Made by a program: the position numbers and the translations under genes
NCBI GenBank assembly: GCA_003116975.1
Contig: BGKB01000021.1
Location: 62,001 to 126,000, forward strand
Direction of reading: 5' to 3'
Origin: Aurantiochytrium sp. KH105
Taxonomy: Eukaryota > Sar > Bigyra > Thraustochytrida > Thraustochytriidae
Length of the DNA: 64,000 nucleotides
The notes under the pieces: model-generated
What the model was told of the DNA's origin: nothing
Seen by the model: the letters and a program-made list of their open reading frames with translations, nothing else
Database searches by the model: none
Part shown: one piece after another, positions 31,929 through 42,166 of the stretch
Numbering within the stretch: the first letter of the stretch is position 1
Layout of the letters: every line of letters begins with the position of its first letter

Positions 31929-34900
31929 TCAGGACAGCTCAAAGCCCGCGCCCGAGCGGATCGCCGTCACGAGCTTCTCCTTCATCACTTTGCTCGACGA
32001 GTACGTCGGTAGCTTAAGGATGTTAAAACACGTCGATGCAGACGGCAAGGCCTGGTCATCAGAGCGAATAGAGACACGCTGAAGCGTAAAAGGCGGGCTT
32101 AGCGCGCCAAAACCAAGGAGCGGAGCGCGCTCGCAGCTCGTCACAAAGCGCAAAAGTCGCCCTTGGTCCTCAGCTGATAGTTCTGCCAGAACTTTCCAGA
32201 AACGCGCGACTGTGCGATCGAGCCCGTGAAATCCATTGGCGTACGATGTATGGCGACGTAAATCATCGATGCTAAAGACGCCTGCAGCGCCAGAAATGAG
32301 CGTTTGCAACTCCGGCTCGGAAAAGAGCCGCGTCCAGCTCGGCTGAATGAGCTGCGAAAATCCACGCAAAAACGCCTGGCTCTGCGCGTGAGCGCGAACG
32401 TTCAAATAGTAGTTTGCCATGAGGTGAACGTAGCGGAACTTGTTGTGCGAGGTCACCTCGAGATTGCGACCGCCTGGCACGAGATCCACCTCCCGCTGCT
32501 CGCCAAGATCATCCTCAGTAACAGAAAAGGTGAGGCAAAGATCCCGAATATCACCGTCAAAGGTTTTGAGAAAAGACAGATTGCGATAGAGCTCGACATC
32601 CAGCGACGGCAAGTCACCGATCGAAGACGCGCGATGGAGTAGTTTGGACAGGAAAAAACGAGCGAATCGGGGCTGAATCACCAGCTCTTCATACAAGGCC
32701 TTGCCTACAATGCAGCCGAGGAACTCGAAGAGCTCGAGATGATCCTGCTGAATGACGCCCGATCGCGGATTTGGGTACAAAAGCTGATCTTCGGTCGTAG
32801 CGAAAAGACCATAGCTTGCGTCGAAGGCGACACCGCTTAAAGTCGTCCAAAACTCCTTGAAGAGGCCCCCTGCGTCAATGCCCGTTTCTTCGGCGCCAGC
32901 ATCGTTGACGAAAACCACATACAGGCGTCCTTTCAAGCGCGGTCCAAGTTTTGCAAGCTTTCGAAAGCCGTCTTCGAGAATGTTGGAGCGACGGACCGTA
33001 AAGCGAAAAGATGAGCCATCGCGAGGTTGGTGCGCTTCGCGATCAGCAGCAAGCATCTTTTGAAACATGCGGACGCGCTCGGCAAATGGAATTCCAAACG
33101 CCATTTCGCGCACAACGCGCTGGCGCTGCTCCTCGGAAACTGACCTGCTCAACGCATTGACTCCATCTCTAAAGTTGAGCTGTGGCACGAGCCAGACTTT
33201 CGTGGCACACAGCGGCCTCCTCGAATGTCGCTCGTACAGCGCGGCCAGTAACGCCGACGCGCGCTCCGCAAGAGTATCCGCAAGCGCCTTTGTTGATGAG
33301 CCAGCCGCCGATTCTACTCGTGTCGACGCCGACGAGGACGACAACGTCGCGCTTGATGCATGGCCCGGCGATGCTTCCGTGATGGTGTGAAAGAGCCGCT
33401 GCTTGAGCTCGAGTATAAGAGCTTCGAGATCGTTTCGATGGAGTGGCACGTGCTCATCGTAAATTTCGGCATCGTCAGCAATGAGAAGACCGTGCTGCAG
33501 TACAGCGCAGAGGACGAGCAGCACGGCCTGGGCTCCGGCATCGAGGCGCTCAAAACTTTGCGACTGCTGCGAGCGAAGAGGCGTCAGCATACTGTAAAGT
33601 GCCCAGAGCCGAGTCGGAAGCTCGCGATCCCCAAAGGAGAGAGCGTTCAAGAGGCCCAGCGTAAAGGTATTGTTTGCGCGGGGAGGCCATAGCCAAATAA
33701 ATGTGCCAAACGTGCGTGCCCACACAAGCGCAAGATCCAGAGGCGTGCTTGTTTGCTTTCCTCGTACGGCAGACGGCTGCGGCAGTTCAGGTGGCATGCC
33801 CGCTCCATCGGGTTGGGGCGTAGAACCCTCGGCAAGACCGCGAGCCACATGGGACGTATTGCGAAGACCTGCACGTGCTTGGGCTGCAGTCAAGGTCGCC
33901 GAGGGCCTGCGAAGGGAGCGACGCGATGTTCCAAGCATGCGACTCCACGACGAGGATGACCAGGCATCTTTGACGCGATCCAAGACTGATTTCGCAGCCG
34001 CCGCTTTAAGACTGGGTTCCGTGAGTGTCTTGTCTGCGAGCGCAGTGGCCTTGGAGGTCCACTCCCGATCGTTGCGCACGCGACGTGCTTGGAGATCTGC
34101 CGCTGAGACCACGTGAGTGCATGTATTGACAAGGAAACTGCAGACTTCGAGACGCTGTATTTGACGAAGCTGTGCGCGGAGGAAGTCATTCATGGCCACG
34201 CAGACGCCATCACGGATCCAGATAACCGACATTTTCCCACAAAATGTCTGCTCGGGAATACTTAGAAAAAGGCTGTGCATCTTTTTCATGCCAACTTGAA
34301 ACCAGGAAGGCTCTTGGCCGGCTTGGGCCTCGAGCGACACAAGGCTGAGAAGGTTGCCGAGCTGAAAGAGGACCCCGGGCACACCTTCGGGACCTGGACC
34401 AACAATTGCGTGGCATTGCAGAGCACGTGCTATCAGATCTGGATATGCTCGCACGGAATCGAGATCGGCGCGATGCTCGAGAACTGCTAGAGAAAGAAGA
34501 TCAAGCATAGCCCGCGCCGTAGAGTCCGTATCAGGAGCAACTTGCAAGATACCGAGGCAAATGTCCACCCAGCGTGCGCCCATGGCCTTGCGGGTAGCTG
34601 TCCATGGCCTTTCGCTGGTCGGGATGCCAAGAGCGTCAAGACCCTTGGAGAGTTCTTCGACCGCGAGTGGAGCTACGCTCTGTGAGATTTCAACGTGGGA
34701 CTCGACAATTAATGCGAGGACATCAAGAAGTCGCTCCTCCGCTCTTGGTGAGAAACCTGCCGCTGCGAGGTGCGCCGCAAACACGCTCGCACGTTCCTTT
34801 GATAAAAACCCGGCACCCTCTCGCGCCTCGGCTTCGAGAGCATCTTGGCAGAGCCCCGCAAGATAGGTGAGTGCGGCATCATCGAATCCCGGGCGGTAGA

Positions 34901-35210
34901 ATGCATTGACCTGCAGTACAAGAGCCGCAAGCGTGGCATCCGGGACCACAAACAACGGTCGGCCGGCAGCTGCGAGAACTGCTTTGACCCGGTTGATATC
35001 CGCTTGTTTGCGTGCAAAGTCTTCCCGTAGCGTCCTCCGCAGACGCATGCGTGCCAGCCCGGACCTCACCACGCATTGCACGCGCACCGCGTGTTTCGCG
35101 AGTTCCCGCTCCCTCGCGCGCGCCTCGCGCTTCTCGCGAGCTTTGGCGACGACATCTTGCTTTCTGCTCGCCGCACCTCGGCCGCCTCGTCCGCCGTCCG
35201 AATCGAACAT
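31929..35210 (-). CDS. UBE3C: HECT-type E3 ubiquitin ligase, UBE3C/Hul5-like
   Basis: 1093 residues from the ATG at 35210 (MFDSDGG). The open frame continues upstream into pentanucleotide repeats, but this ATG gives the UBE3C-type start (Met-Phe, GAASRKQ, then a long Arg/Glu helix and an IQ-like motif VRVQCVVRSGLARMRLRR). The C-terminal 380 residues are the HECT domain: RLYVVFVNDAGAEETGIDAG, FKEFWTTL, EFLGCIVGKALYEEL and the thioester Cys at about 1061 in TCFNILKLP. UBE3C/Hul5 extends ubiquitin chains on proteasome-bound substrates and so supports processivity. ADRM1 in this window acts in the same machine. The middle region (about 400-560) is low in conservation. Confidence 0.93.
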   Translation of the reverse strand: MFDSDGGRGGRGAASRKQDVVAKAREKREARARERELAKHAVRVQCVVRSGLARMRLRRTLREDFARKQADINRVKAVLAAAGRPLFVVPDATLAALVLQVNAFYRPGFDDAALTYLAGLCQDALEAEAREGAGFLSKERASVFAAHLAAAGFSPRAEERLLDVLALIVESHVEISQSVAPLAVEELSKGLDALGIPTSERPWTATRKAMGARWVDICLGILQVAPDTDSTARAMLDLLSLAVLEHRADLDSVRAYPDLIARALQCHAIVGPGPEGVPGVLFQLGNLLSLVSLEAQAGQEPSWFQVGMKKMHSLFLSIPEQTFCGKMSVIWIRDGVCVAMNDFLRAQLRQIQRLEVCSFLVNTCTHVVSAADLQARRVRNDREWTSKATALADKTLTEPSLKAAAAKSVLDRVKDAWSSSSWSRMLGTSRRSLRRPSATLTAAQARAGLRNTSHVARGLAEGSTPQPDGAGMPPELPQPSAVRGKQTSTPLDLALVWARTFGTFIWLWPPRANNTFTLGLLNALSFGDRELPTRLWALYSMLTPLRSQQSQSFERLDAGAQAVLLVLCAVLQHGLLIADDAEIYDEHVPLHRNDLEALILELKQRLFHTITEASPGHASSATLSSSSASTRVESAAGSSTKALADTLAERASALLAALYERHSRRPLCATKVWLVPQLNFRDGVNALSRSVSEEQRQRVVREMAFGIPFAERVRMFQKMLAADREAHQPRDGSSFRFTVRRSNILEDGFRKLAKLGPRLKGRLYVVFVNDAGAEETGIDAGGLFKEFWTTLSGVAFDASYGLFATTEDQLLYPNPRSGVIQQDHLELFEFLGCIVGKALYEELVIQPRFARFFLSKLLHRASSIGDLPSLDVELYRNLSFLKTFDGDIRDLCLTFSVTEDDLGEQREVDLVPGGRNLEVTSHNKFRYVHLMANYYLNVRAHAQSQAFLRGFSQLIQPSWTRLFSEPELQTLISGAAGVFSIDDLRRHTSYANGFHGLDRTVARFWKVLAELSAEDQGRLLRFVTSCERAPLLGFGALSPPFTLQRVSIRSDDQALPSASTCFNILKLPTYSSSKVMKEKLVTAIRSGAGFELS

Positions 35211-35247
35211 GCGGGCGGCCTTGGCCTCGCCTCGGGCCGGGCCCTCT

Positions 35248-35346
35248 GTGCTGTGCTGTGCTGCGCTGCGCTGCCGCGCTGGCCCGCGTCGCGCGAGACG
35301 ACACGAGACGACACGAGACGAGACGACACGAGACGAGACGAGACAA
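35248..35346 (+). repeat. CTGTG/CTGCG and ACGAG pentamer arrays at the HECT gene 5' end
   Basis: CTGTGCTGTGCTGCGCTGCGCTG is followed by a run of GAGACGACAC / GAGACGAGAC units. In the gene's direction this reads (CTCGT)n then (GCAGC)n just before the start codon. The MATE gene has the same arrangement. Confidence 0.85.
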
Positions 35347-35516
35347 CACGGATTGCTCGGCACGCGATCGACGATGACTTGTCTTCCCCGGTACGATATC
35401 ATGTCTCCGCGCGTACGATACTGTTCTTCGTGTTGGTCTTGTTGTTGGCCTTGGTGATGATCTTGGAGACGGCTTCGGCGCTCCAGCGCACTGCACTGGA
35501 CTCTAAACGCTTCCAT

Positions 35517-35606
35517 GAGGTGATGGTCAGCGAGGTGATGATCAGCGAGGTGATGATCATCGAGGTGATGATCAGCGAGGTGATGAACATCGAGGTGATG
35601 ACCAGC
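35517..35606 (+). repeat. minisatellite, six copies of a 15-bp unit
   Basis: The unit is GAGGTGATGATCAGC with few changes. 90 bp are exactly six units. It lies upstream of the HECT ligase start and could be read in frame (Glu-Val-Met-Ile-Ser), but no gene context supports coding. Confidence 0.95.
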
Positions 35607-36488
35607 TCGCTCGAAGCCTAGTTGGTGTGAAAGTAATAATAACGATGACTGACAGCCAAAATGTCATACGTGAAGTGGGCGATCAACCCTCTCAGCTCCA
35701 TGAGTCTTCGTTTTCTATCCAAAGGATGTTTCCTTTCCAAAGGATCTTTACTGGCAATAAGTAAGTTGCTGCTGGTTCCTTCACAGAAACTTCTTTCTTG
35801 TCCAAGCGAGCCGTGTGCTGTTCGCCCCTATTGTCTGTCCCCTTTTGCTCTCCATCGCACGTCAGCTCATACCGTTTTCCCGCCAATGCTGGCAGGTATA
35901 GATACTAGATACCATAGGCAAGTGGAAACTACCAGCTTGGACTCCCAACCAACGCCTTCCCATGATGATTCACGGCACTCGCCGAGTGTGTCTCGCTGGT
36001 CCAATCGCCGTCGAGACAGTGCGAATTCTTTACAAGCCGGCCTCCATCGCGGTCGATCGCGGAAGCCTCTCGCAGCCGCTCGTTGGCGTGGCTGTCCCGG
36101 CGCCCTCTGCGCAGTTTGCCACGCCTCCGTTGGCCCCTCCTCCAGCATACTCGCGCTGCATCATCTGCTGGGCTGCTGGTCGAGCTTGTGCTCTTCCGGC
36201 ACGAACTGGGCGCGGGGGGGCCTGTGCAGAGCACCATCCTGCGAGGTCGCGGAGCGGAGTGGCGCTGAAGCGGACGCACGGGCCCCTGCGGAGGCAGCGT
36301 AGCGTGGCTTGCGTGGCTTGCGAGGCTTGCGAGGCTTGCGTGGCAGGAACGCTTGGCCAGCAGCAGCGCGTCTGGCTGGTGAACTCGACGTGCTCTGAGC
36401 AGCAGACCAGAACTGGACGCTGCGCGACGCACGAGCGAGGCCGGGTGCTGCTCGCTCGCGCGCGCACGAGTAGGGAGCAGGAGAGACG

Positions 36489-37646
36489 ATGTCGGGCGTG
36501 GTGATCCGCGCGGGGGCTGCACGCGAGGACACCGCCGACGAGGTGAACTCGGAAAAGGTCGAGGGCGTGGAGGAGGAGCAGACTGCGAACATGGGCCCCA
36601 AGGTGCTCGTCTTGTACATTGGCGGCACCATTGGCATGGTCGCCGACAGCTTGGGGTCCCTCAAGCCGTGCCCTGGATACCTGACCAAGGAGCTGACGAC
36701 GATGCCGGAGATGACGGCGGACGACATGCCGAACGTCGACGTTAAGGAATACGATACGCTTGTGGACTCGTCCGACATGGATGCGAGCGACTGGGCCGCC
36801 ATTGTGCGGGACATCGAAGACAACTACTTTAACTACGACGGCTTCGTGGTGCTCCAGGGCACTGACACGATGGCGTACTCGGCTAGCGCACTTTCTTTCA
36901 TGCTCGAGAACCTTGGCAAACCTGTAGTGCTCACGGGGTCGATGATTCCGCTGATCAAGGGGTACAGTGACGCGCGAAGGAACTTGCTCATGGCAATCTT
37001 CATTGCCGGCACCTCGTGCATTCCTGAGGTGTGCATCTTCTTTTTCGACAAGCTCCTGCGCGGCAACCGCAGCAAGAAGCTTGACACCGGTTCTCTCGAC
37101 GCTTTCCAGTCGCCCAACTTTGGTCCGTTGGCCAGCGTGGGCGTAGGGATTCAGTACCACGAATCCTTTCATTTGGACCCGCCCAAGAAGCCTTTCCGTA
37201 CGCATAAAACGATGGATCGGGGTGTGGCAGCCATTCGTATGATCCCCGGCTTTGACGACGAGATCTTGCGCGCGCTCAAGAACGTGTCTTCGCTCAAGGC
37301 AATTGTTGTCGAGCTTTACGGCACGGGGAATGCGCCAAGCCGCAAACGAGGCCTCGTCGAGGCTTTGGAGAGTCTCATTGCGGCGGGAAAGCTCGTCGTG
37401 GTCGTGTCGCAGTGCCCTACGGGTAATGTGGACTTGCTCGCGTATGCTGTGGGCCGACGCTTGGCCGAGGCAGGCTGTCTTTCCGGTCATGACATGACTG
37501 TCGAGGCCGTGGCCGCCAAGCTTAGCTATTTGTTTGGCCGGGGTTTGAGCCCTGCAATTGTTCGTGATCGTCTGTCGGTGAGCTTGCGCGGCGAGCTTAC
37601 CACTTCGTCGGAGCGTCGTGCGCCGCGTCTTACCTCGCCTCTTTAG
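36489..37646 (+). CDS. L-asparaginase, type I (AnsA-like)
   Basis: Hydrolyses asparagine to aspartate and ammonia. 385 residues. The first 35 form an acidic extension before MGPKVLVLYIGGTIGM (catalytic Thr at about 47). The second active-site motif is QGTDTMAYSASALSFM at about 123, where most type I enzymes have HGTDT; the Thr-Asp pair is kept but the His is a Gln. KPVVLTGSMIPL and SDARRNLLMAIFIAG follow as in cytosolic AnsA. The usual AnsA length is about 340. The protein has no signal peptide, so a cytosolic place is likely. A downstream start at the Met of MGPKV is possible. The C-terminus matches the usual second domain. Confidence 0.9.
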   Translation: MSGVVIRAGAAREDTADEVNSEKVEGVEEEQTANMGPKVLVLYIGGTIGMVADSLGSLKPCPGYLTKELTTMPEMTADDMPNVDVKEYDTLVDSSDMDASDWAAIVRDIEDNYFNYDGFVVLQGTDTMAYSASALSFMLENLGKPVVLTGSMIPLIKGYSDARRNLLMAIFIAGTSCIPEVCIFFFDKLLRGNRSKKLDTGSLDAFQSPNFGPLASVGVGIQYHESFHLDPPKKPFRTHKTMDRGVAAIRMIPGFDDEILRALKNVSSLKAIVVELYGTGNAPSRKRGLVEALESLIAAGKLVVVVSQCPTGNVDLLAYAVGRRLAEAGCLSGHDMTVEAVAAKLSYLFGRGLSPAIVRDRLSVSLRGELTTSSERRAPRLTSPL

Positions 37647-38226
37647 GATGAGATTCGGATCTCTCGTTGGGTTCTAACCACGACAACTATCTTTATTCTT
37701 ATATTCCTATTGCGCGCAGTTTGGAGGAACGTGAGGACTCACTTGGTGATACTTTCGCCAGTAAAACAAAGAGCCCAGGTTTTCTTTGTAAATTTTGGCA
37801 GACCAGACAAGTGATGACTGGCGACTTCGCAGTCTCCGTTGTTGAGGCCTTTTTGCAAACCACCAAAGAAATAGAGATCTTTACCTTGCTCAGGCCTGGT
37901 GCTCGGAATGCACTGTTTCTGTTTATTGTTTTCGTGTGCTCTTTTTGTAGAAACCTGAGCTAGATTGATTGGAGCAAAACAAACCCACGCGTTATCGCTT
38001 AGCGCGTCTTTTGGTGGTCGTAAATTTTAATTAAACATACACACAGAGTAGCCTTGAGAGGAAAAGTTCCCTGTTAACTTCTTCTGGATCCTTGCCATTT
38101 GCGGAATGTATAAAAAACAAAAAAAGAAGAAGCACGTTCTACAGCATACACGTGACGGTGAGAAAAGGAATAGAAAAACAAAGGAAGGGATGAGAAAGGA
38201 CTTTCTCATTTTCGCTTGCAACTCTT
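37647..38226. other. intergenic region between convergent asparaginase and MATE genes
   Basis: A/T-rich compared with the window average. No coding region or RNA gene recognised. Confidence 0.5.
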
Positions 38227-39915
38227 TCACGTAAGCACGGGGGAAGGAAAGGGCATGGTGTCTGCAGATATAATCGAGCCCAATCGCTGCCTGTTGTCTC
38301 GGCCCTCTGCTGCAAACGGATATTGCTGCATGTCGCTTGTCGCCATTGCATTTCGCCGCAGGGCATCGTCAAGGACCTTGTTCCAGTCCGTAGTCAGCAC
38401 ATTGACACAGAGTACGAGCGTCGTGACTGCATATCCAGCCATGAGACCGAGCCATAATCCAAGAATGCCCATATCGAGGACAAGCGCCAGCACGTAGGCA
38501 AGAGGGACTGCAACGACCCATGCGCCACAAAAGAAGGCAAGAGCCACGACATTCGGACGGCCCTGCGCGTCGAGTAGGGCCATGCTTAGATAAAAGAGGC
38601 TGAGGGCCACAAAGCCAAAGCTCATGGGCAATACAATCGTTGCTGCCTCATTGATGACCCGTTCATCCTTGCTGATGATTTCTCCAATTTTGAAGCGAAA
38701 CAAGAGAAGGAGGCAGCAGCTGATCAGAGACACGATAATGCATACCACAAAGGCAATCTTGGCCACGAGCTTGGCGTGCATGGCGTCCTGCATTCCAATA
38801 TACATGGCGCAGCGCACAGAGGTGGCCTTCATGACGCCCCATTGAAAGGCGAGAATGCTCAGGAAGAAGCTCAACAAGCCGTTGTGCGTGCCGATAATCC
38901 AGGCGCCGTCCGTTTGTCTGCTGGCGTAAATAATGGCAAAGGATGAGACCGTCTGCATCTGGATGTCTTCCAAAAGCGTAGCGAGCGTGAGGGGCAAGCC
39001 TTGGCGCAGAAACTCGCGGACGCGAGGGCCGTAAAAGACGTCTCTGCTCCAGCCTGGCCAGCACCGCGCCGTGTCCGTGCGCCAGTAAAAGACATAGAAA
39101 AAGGAGACTCCGCAAATGAAGAAATTTGTGCTGGCCGTAGCGATGGGGCTACCCACGAAACCGAGACCGGCCCAGCCCCAGGCACCATGAATCAAGACCT
39201 GATTGAGGACGATGTTAAGCGCGATCGATACAAAAGCAATAACGACCAAGGGCAGAATAATGCCTTGCGAGAGGCAGAACTGTCGGATGGCCCCGGCAAA
39301 GAGCTGAGGGTACAGTCTAAGAATGGAGTAACGAGAGAACTGCGCAATGAGGTCTTTCACTTCGACATCGAGAGCAAAGATCGCGCCAAGAATGTCGGAT
39401 GCAAACCACCAAAGCAGGGCCACAGGGATTCCAAGCACCGTGCAGAGCACAAGACAGAGCTGCAGCCAGCGTCCCAGGAGGCTGTATTGGCCGGCCCCGA
39501 AGGCCTGCGAGCAGAGTACCGTGAGAACTTGAAGGAAACCTCGCAAGAAAATTGCAATGGTCACGTCAAAGAGAACGCCAGCCTCGGAGCTGGCGGCTAG
39601 GTACTTGCTGGACTCCTCCGGGGTTCCGAGATGGCCCAAAAAGCTCATATCGACAAGAGTAAAACTTGTTGACGCGAAAAAGAGCGTCATGGTCGGCCAG
39701 GTAATGGACCACCAGGCGCGAAGTTCCGCACGTTGCTCCCTCGAGCGCCAGTCGAGCTTAAGATCCCCCATGAGTCGGTCCTCTTGAGCCCCGCCCGTGG
39801 GCAGCGTCTCGTACGGCGTCTCATTGTCGCCCGCAAGGTCCTCGCTCGTCACCGTGCTCGGCTCCACGCGTCGATAGTCGTACTCGTACGCGTCGTCCGA
39901 AGAAGACCTATTCAT
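38227..39915 (-). CDS. MATE-family multidrug/organic cation antiporter
   Basis: 562 residues with about 12 hydrophobic segments in two homologous halves, the layout of MATE exporters, which expel organic cations or metabolites in exchange for H+ or Na+. Landmarks: TLFFASTSFTLVDMSFLGHLG in the first helix, LQVLTVLCSQAFGAGQ (the family's CGQA(F/Y)GAG region, here CSQAFGAGQ), PLVVIAFVSIALNIVLNQVL, and in the second half ALLDAQGRPNVVALAFFCGA. Residues 1-65 are an acidic, Tyr-rich cytosolic tail. The ATG at 39915 is used. Substrate and membrane are unknown. Confidence 0.92.
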   Translation of the reverse strand: MNRSSSDDAYEYDYRRVEPSTVTSEDLAGDNETPYETLPTGGAQEDRLMGDLKLDWRSREQRAELRAWWSITWPTMTLFFASTSFTLVDMSFLGHLGTPEESSKYLAASSEAGVLFDVTIAIFLRGFLQVLTVLCSQAFGAGQYSLLGRWLQLCLVLCTVLGIPVALLWWFASDILGAIFALDVEVKDLIAQFSRYSILRLYPQLFAGAIRQFCLSQGIILPLVVIAFVSIALNIVLNQVLIHGAWGWAGLGFVGSPIATASTNFFICGVSFFYVFYWRTDTARCWPGWSRDVFYGPRVREFLRQGLPLTLATLLEDIQMQTVSSFAIIYASRQTDGAWIIGTHNGLLSFFLSILAFQWGVMKATSVRCAMYIGMQDAMHAKLVAKIAFVVCIIVSLISCCLLLLFRFKIGEIISKDERVINEAATIVLPMSFGFVALSLFYLSMALLDAQGRPNVVALAFFCGAWVVAVPLAYVLALVLDMGILGLWLGLMAGYAVTTLVLCVNVLTTDWNKVLDDALRRNAMATSDMQQYPFAAEGRDNRQRLGSIISADTMPFPSPVLT

Positions 39916-40451
39916 CGTACGGCGTGGCGTGTACGAGTCGTCCGTGGCGTGGCGAGTTGAAGTGAGGTAAGACAGGACAGGGTGTCACAACGGCGGTGAC
40001 GCTGCCTGCCAAGGTCTTTACACCGACGACAACGTCGATGACGCACTGGGACCCAGGCGGCGCGCAGCTCAAAAAAGGCAGTCAACGCAGCGCAGCGCAG
40101 CGCAGCGCAGCGCAGCGCAGCACAGCTCGAGACGAGACGAGACGAGGCGGAGCGAGATGACGCGACGGTCGGCGAGTGCTTGGCGCTTGCATGCGCGTCC
40201 GCTCGCTCGACCCTCGCGGAATCCGGGTTTGCTCTCTCGGCCAGAGTCTGTTTGGCTGCCTGCGACGTTTCTCCTGCCACTCCCACAACCGAGTGTTGTT
40301 TTAGAAAAAGGAATTTCTCTGAAACGAGGGTGAACAACGGTTTATTTTAAAGACCGGGCCCCTGGCTTAGCTATTTTGGGACGAGTCGAGCAGGGCCCAT
40401 CGCATCAACCGCACGAAGAGCACTTGTTATAGCTGGACAGGACAGCCGCGA
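39916..40451. other. 5' flank of MATE gene with CAGCG and ACGAG pentamer repeats
   Basis: At 40085-40120 the GCAGC unit is repeated about six times, followed by GAGACGAGACGAG (40132-40147). The same two repeat types, in the same order relative to the gene, lie upstream of the HECT ligase. No gene recognised. Confidence 0.5.
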
Positions 40452-41927
40452 TCAAAGATCTTGAAGGGCGCAGAGCATCGCCAGCTTTCGTCGTCTTTCC
40501 TTTTCCTGATTGGAAAGTTTAGCGCTGATGTAGAAGGCAATATCATTTTTCTTTGCTGTGAACATTAGCTTCCGGAGAGAACTTTCTGCTCTGGATCACT
40601 TGAAGCGCGGGATTCTTTTCCAAGTGCTTGTGCAGATTGTAGCGTCATTACCGGGATTGACATGGACGTGGTGCGGCCACGTTTTGCACAAGGTTTTTCA
40701 GGCTGCGCCGGTCTTGTACCACAAGTAGACTTTCCATCCCTTACAGTTCTGAGTTGGTTCTGCAGTGAGTGCTCACTTGCAAAATCTCAAATCTGGTCAT
40801 TCTACGCGAGGACGAGCGTGTTCCGCTGTACGGCATCGGAAGTATTGATGACCTTGCTTGGATCATCTGGAGTAGCGCGGAGGCTTGTCGTGAGTACGAC
40901 GTGGATGATAGGTCTTCGCTTTCCTTTCGATGCCAGATGTAAACGTCACCGAAAGCTGCCGGGCGCCGTTGCTGAGATGCATGAATTGTTGTTCGGCGTG
41001 GCAGCGAAGCGCATCGTGCACGTCACAGAGGATTTTCTCGACATTGAAGGCAGGAGAGTTTATGTCATGGCAGGACGCAAGCTGCACATTGGTAACAATG
41101 AGCGAGACGGAAGGAATGCGTACCGGCGCAGCCATGATGACATGTGGTAAGACCATAAGGCTTGCGCAATCCCGATGAGCCGCGGATCGTTTATAGAGGG
41201 TCACAACCTGACGAATTTCCTCGGCGAACGCGGCCCAGGTTTCAGGGTCTCCGTCTTGGACAAAGCTTATGTTGTGCAAATGGCACGTAAGGAAAGCAAA
41301 ATGGCCAAAGCGCGTAAAATCGAACCCCGTTATAGTCCGCCCCAATCCAAAGTTCCGGATTGTGTAAGTCTCTGGGACATGTTTTAAGGCAGATGTGAAG
41401 TTCTGCAAATGGCCCTTTTTAATTAGATGACTCCGGAGGTTGCCGAGATTGATGACCATGTCGTCGCGCGTTGATGTTCCGCTGGACTTTCGAATGAATG
41501 AGAGTCTCTCGCAACCTGATCCACAGCAGGAAATCGAGATCGAGCCCGACACTGATTGGGTAAGCTCAAAGATCTGACCACGATCGTTCTTGCCAAAGAC
41601 TTGACCTTCGTTGCTCACCGCCTTGCCCTCGGCATCGAAGGATTCGGCAACAACAAACACGCGCAGGAACCTTGTCACCTCGCCGCGCTCCATGCGCCTC
41701 TGCCAAGCATACTTTCCTTCGTTATCCTGCAAGGCCGTCCGTATCCATGGTCTCAGGAACTCCTCGTTCCACGAAACCCAAGGAATGCTGTCTCCGCTCA
41801 TGAGCTGAGTCGTCTGGTGCTGGCGCGGGCGCTGGTACTGCTGTTGGTGGTCGTGGCACTGCTGCTGGTTGACGTAGCCCTCAAAAGCAGTTGGCCGCGG
41901 TGTGCGAAACGCGGTAAAGTACCCCAT
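40452..41927 (-). CDS. hypothetical protein, probably spliced and possibly frame-shifted
   Basis: Not recognised. The main open frame (41927 down to 40863) gives about 354 residues: a Gln/His-rich start, then a globular-looking part with motifs such as CCGSGCERLSFIRKS and NISFVQDGDPETWAAFAEEI. It stops at 40863. A neighbouring frame, offset by one base at about 40890-40930, continues with a clean protein-like stretch ending NTSDAVQRNTLVLA. From there a GT donor at 40805 and an AG acceptor at 40591 join to a final exon (40590-40452) that encodes LRKLMFTAKKNDIAFYISAK and ends MLCALQDL. So the real 3' end is likely at 40452, with a frameshift or an unseen intron before it. Function unknown. Confidence 0.45.
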
Positions 41928-42166
41928 AAACGGGTGTCTCCAGCAAATCACTGGATAGAGAGAAGTATGCGCTCGCGCCGGCGCAAAGTTTGATCATTCC
42001 GGCACGACCGAAGCGAAGGCGGCGACTGGCGGGTGGCACCTGCAGAATGGGCACGCCACGGCGACGCGCACTCGCTCGCTCACGCGGCATGTAGCAGAGT
42101 GATATCGCCGCCGAAGAAGGGAAGTGGCCGCGCTCGGTGGCAGGGTGTATAGGATAGGATAGAAGG

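Larger units (their letters stand above)
35211..36488. other. 5' flanks of HECT ligase and asparaginase genes, repeat-rich
   Basis: Contains CTGTGCTG/CTGCG repeats (35248-35275), a GAGAC/ACGAG pentamer array (35283-35346) and a 15-bp minisatellite (35517-35606). Further on, GCTTGCGTGGCTTGCGAGGC-type repeats occur (36300-36345). No gene is recognised between 35610 and 36488. Confidence 0.5.
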
